The position numbers were made by a program, and so were the translations under genes. From Xanthomonas melonis (GTDB taxonomy: Bacteria > Pseudomonadota > Gammaproteobacteria > Xanthomonadales > Xanthomonadaceae): a stretch of DNA of 64,000 nt. Positions 63,900 through 64,000 of this stretch are shown here, piece after piece (position 1 is the first letter of the stretch; the number at the start of each line of letters is the position of its first letter). The DNA lies in the NCBI RefSeq assembly GCF_020783655.1, contig NZ_JAJGQH010000012.1:112328-176327 (forward strand), written 5' to 3'. The notes below the pieces were generated by a model that saw nothing but the letters and a program-made list of their open reading frames with translations, had not been told where the DNA came from and did no database searches.

Positions 63900-64000
63900 G
63901 ATCTCTCAGTAGGTTGTTCATCCGGGGCTGATCTGGAAGATGGGGGTTACCAAGCCAACCCAGCCCCCAGGAGCCCCGGATGAACATTCATAAACAGGAG
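63900..64000 (+). mobile_element. Left end of an insertion sequence, cut by the window edge
   Basis: A perfect 15-base inverted repeat, TGTTCATCCGGGGCT (63915-63929) and AGCCCCGGATGAACA (63972-63986), surrounds a short GC-rich stretch. An ATG at 63980 inside the second arm, preceded by AGGAG, opens a frame (MNIHKQE) that runs off the window and is probably a transposase. The family cannot be named from so little; an IS481-type element is possible. The true terminus is not certain; it lies near 63890-63915. Confidence 0.5.

Overview
The window reads as chromosomal DNA of a Xanthomonas species or a very close relative. This rests on high GC, a type IV secretion effector with the Xanthomonas XVIPCD tail, an AcvB/VirJ-type protein next to MprF, heptamer tandem arrays and REP-like palindromes typical of these genomes, and the overall gene content. 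No rRNA, tRNA or CRISPR was seen. Most genes are housekeeping or metabolic. The accessory part is the right-hand edge (about 61,995 to 64,000).

Left part (1-17,056): the 3' end of a DUF885 protein; an APH(3')-like kinase; mmuP-mmuM for S-methylmethionine use; a VOC protein; an ABC ATPase followed by a permease fused to an M1 peptidase; a secreted DUF2147 protein; a TonB-dependent receptor; and metG. A repeat-rich spacer (17,060-17,369) follows.

Stress and lipid module (17,379-28,391): after a HAD phosphatase and a solitary RnfB-like ferredoxin come a SigK-like ECF sigma factor, its RskA-like anti-sigma factor, and a seven-gene, mostly overlapping operon (desaturase, FAD oxidoreductase, DUF1365, Cfa-type methyltransferase, DUF2878, DUF1295, second methyltransferase). 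The content recalls the Mycobacterium tuberculosis sigK locus. Two GCATCCAT-N13-CCGTA elements with the same spacing lie at nearly the same distance from two start codons. They are candidate promoters of this sigma factor.

Middle (28,545-46,972): RidA and DUF998; mprF facing acvB; small enzymes (HD hydrolase, 2'-5' RNA ligase); an MFS exporter with an operator-like palindrome; slyD; yegD; a small MscS channel; zinc-finger and small-domain proteins; and leucine dehydrogenase.

Right part (47,140-64,000): a subtilase autotransporter, a thiolase, two alanine-rich lipoproteins, a diguanylate cyclase, a bactofilin with a zinc-ribbon partner, and the four-gene nuclease-ligase-Lhr helicase-phosphoesterase DNA repair cluster. 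A probable antibacterial effector/immunity pair follows: an XVIPCD protein with an HEIGHH zinc motif and an exported putative lipoprotein. The window ends in what looks like the left end of an insertion sequence.
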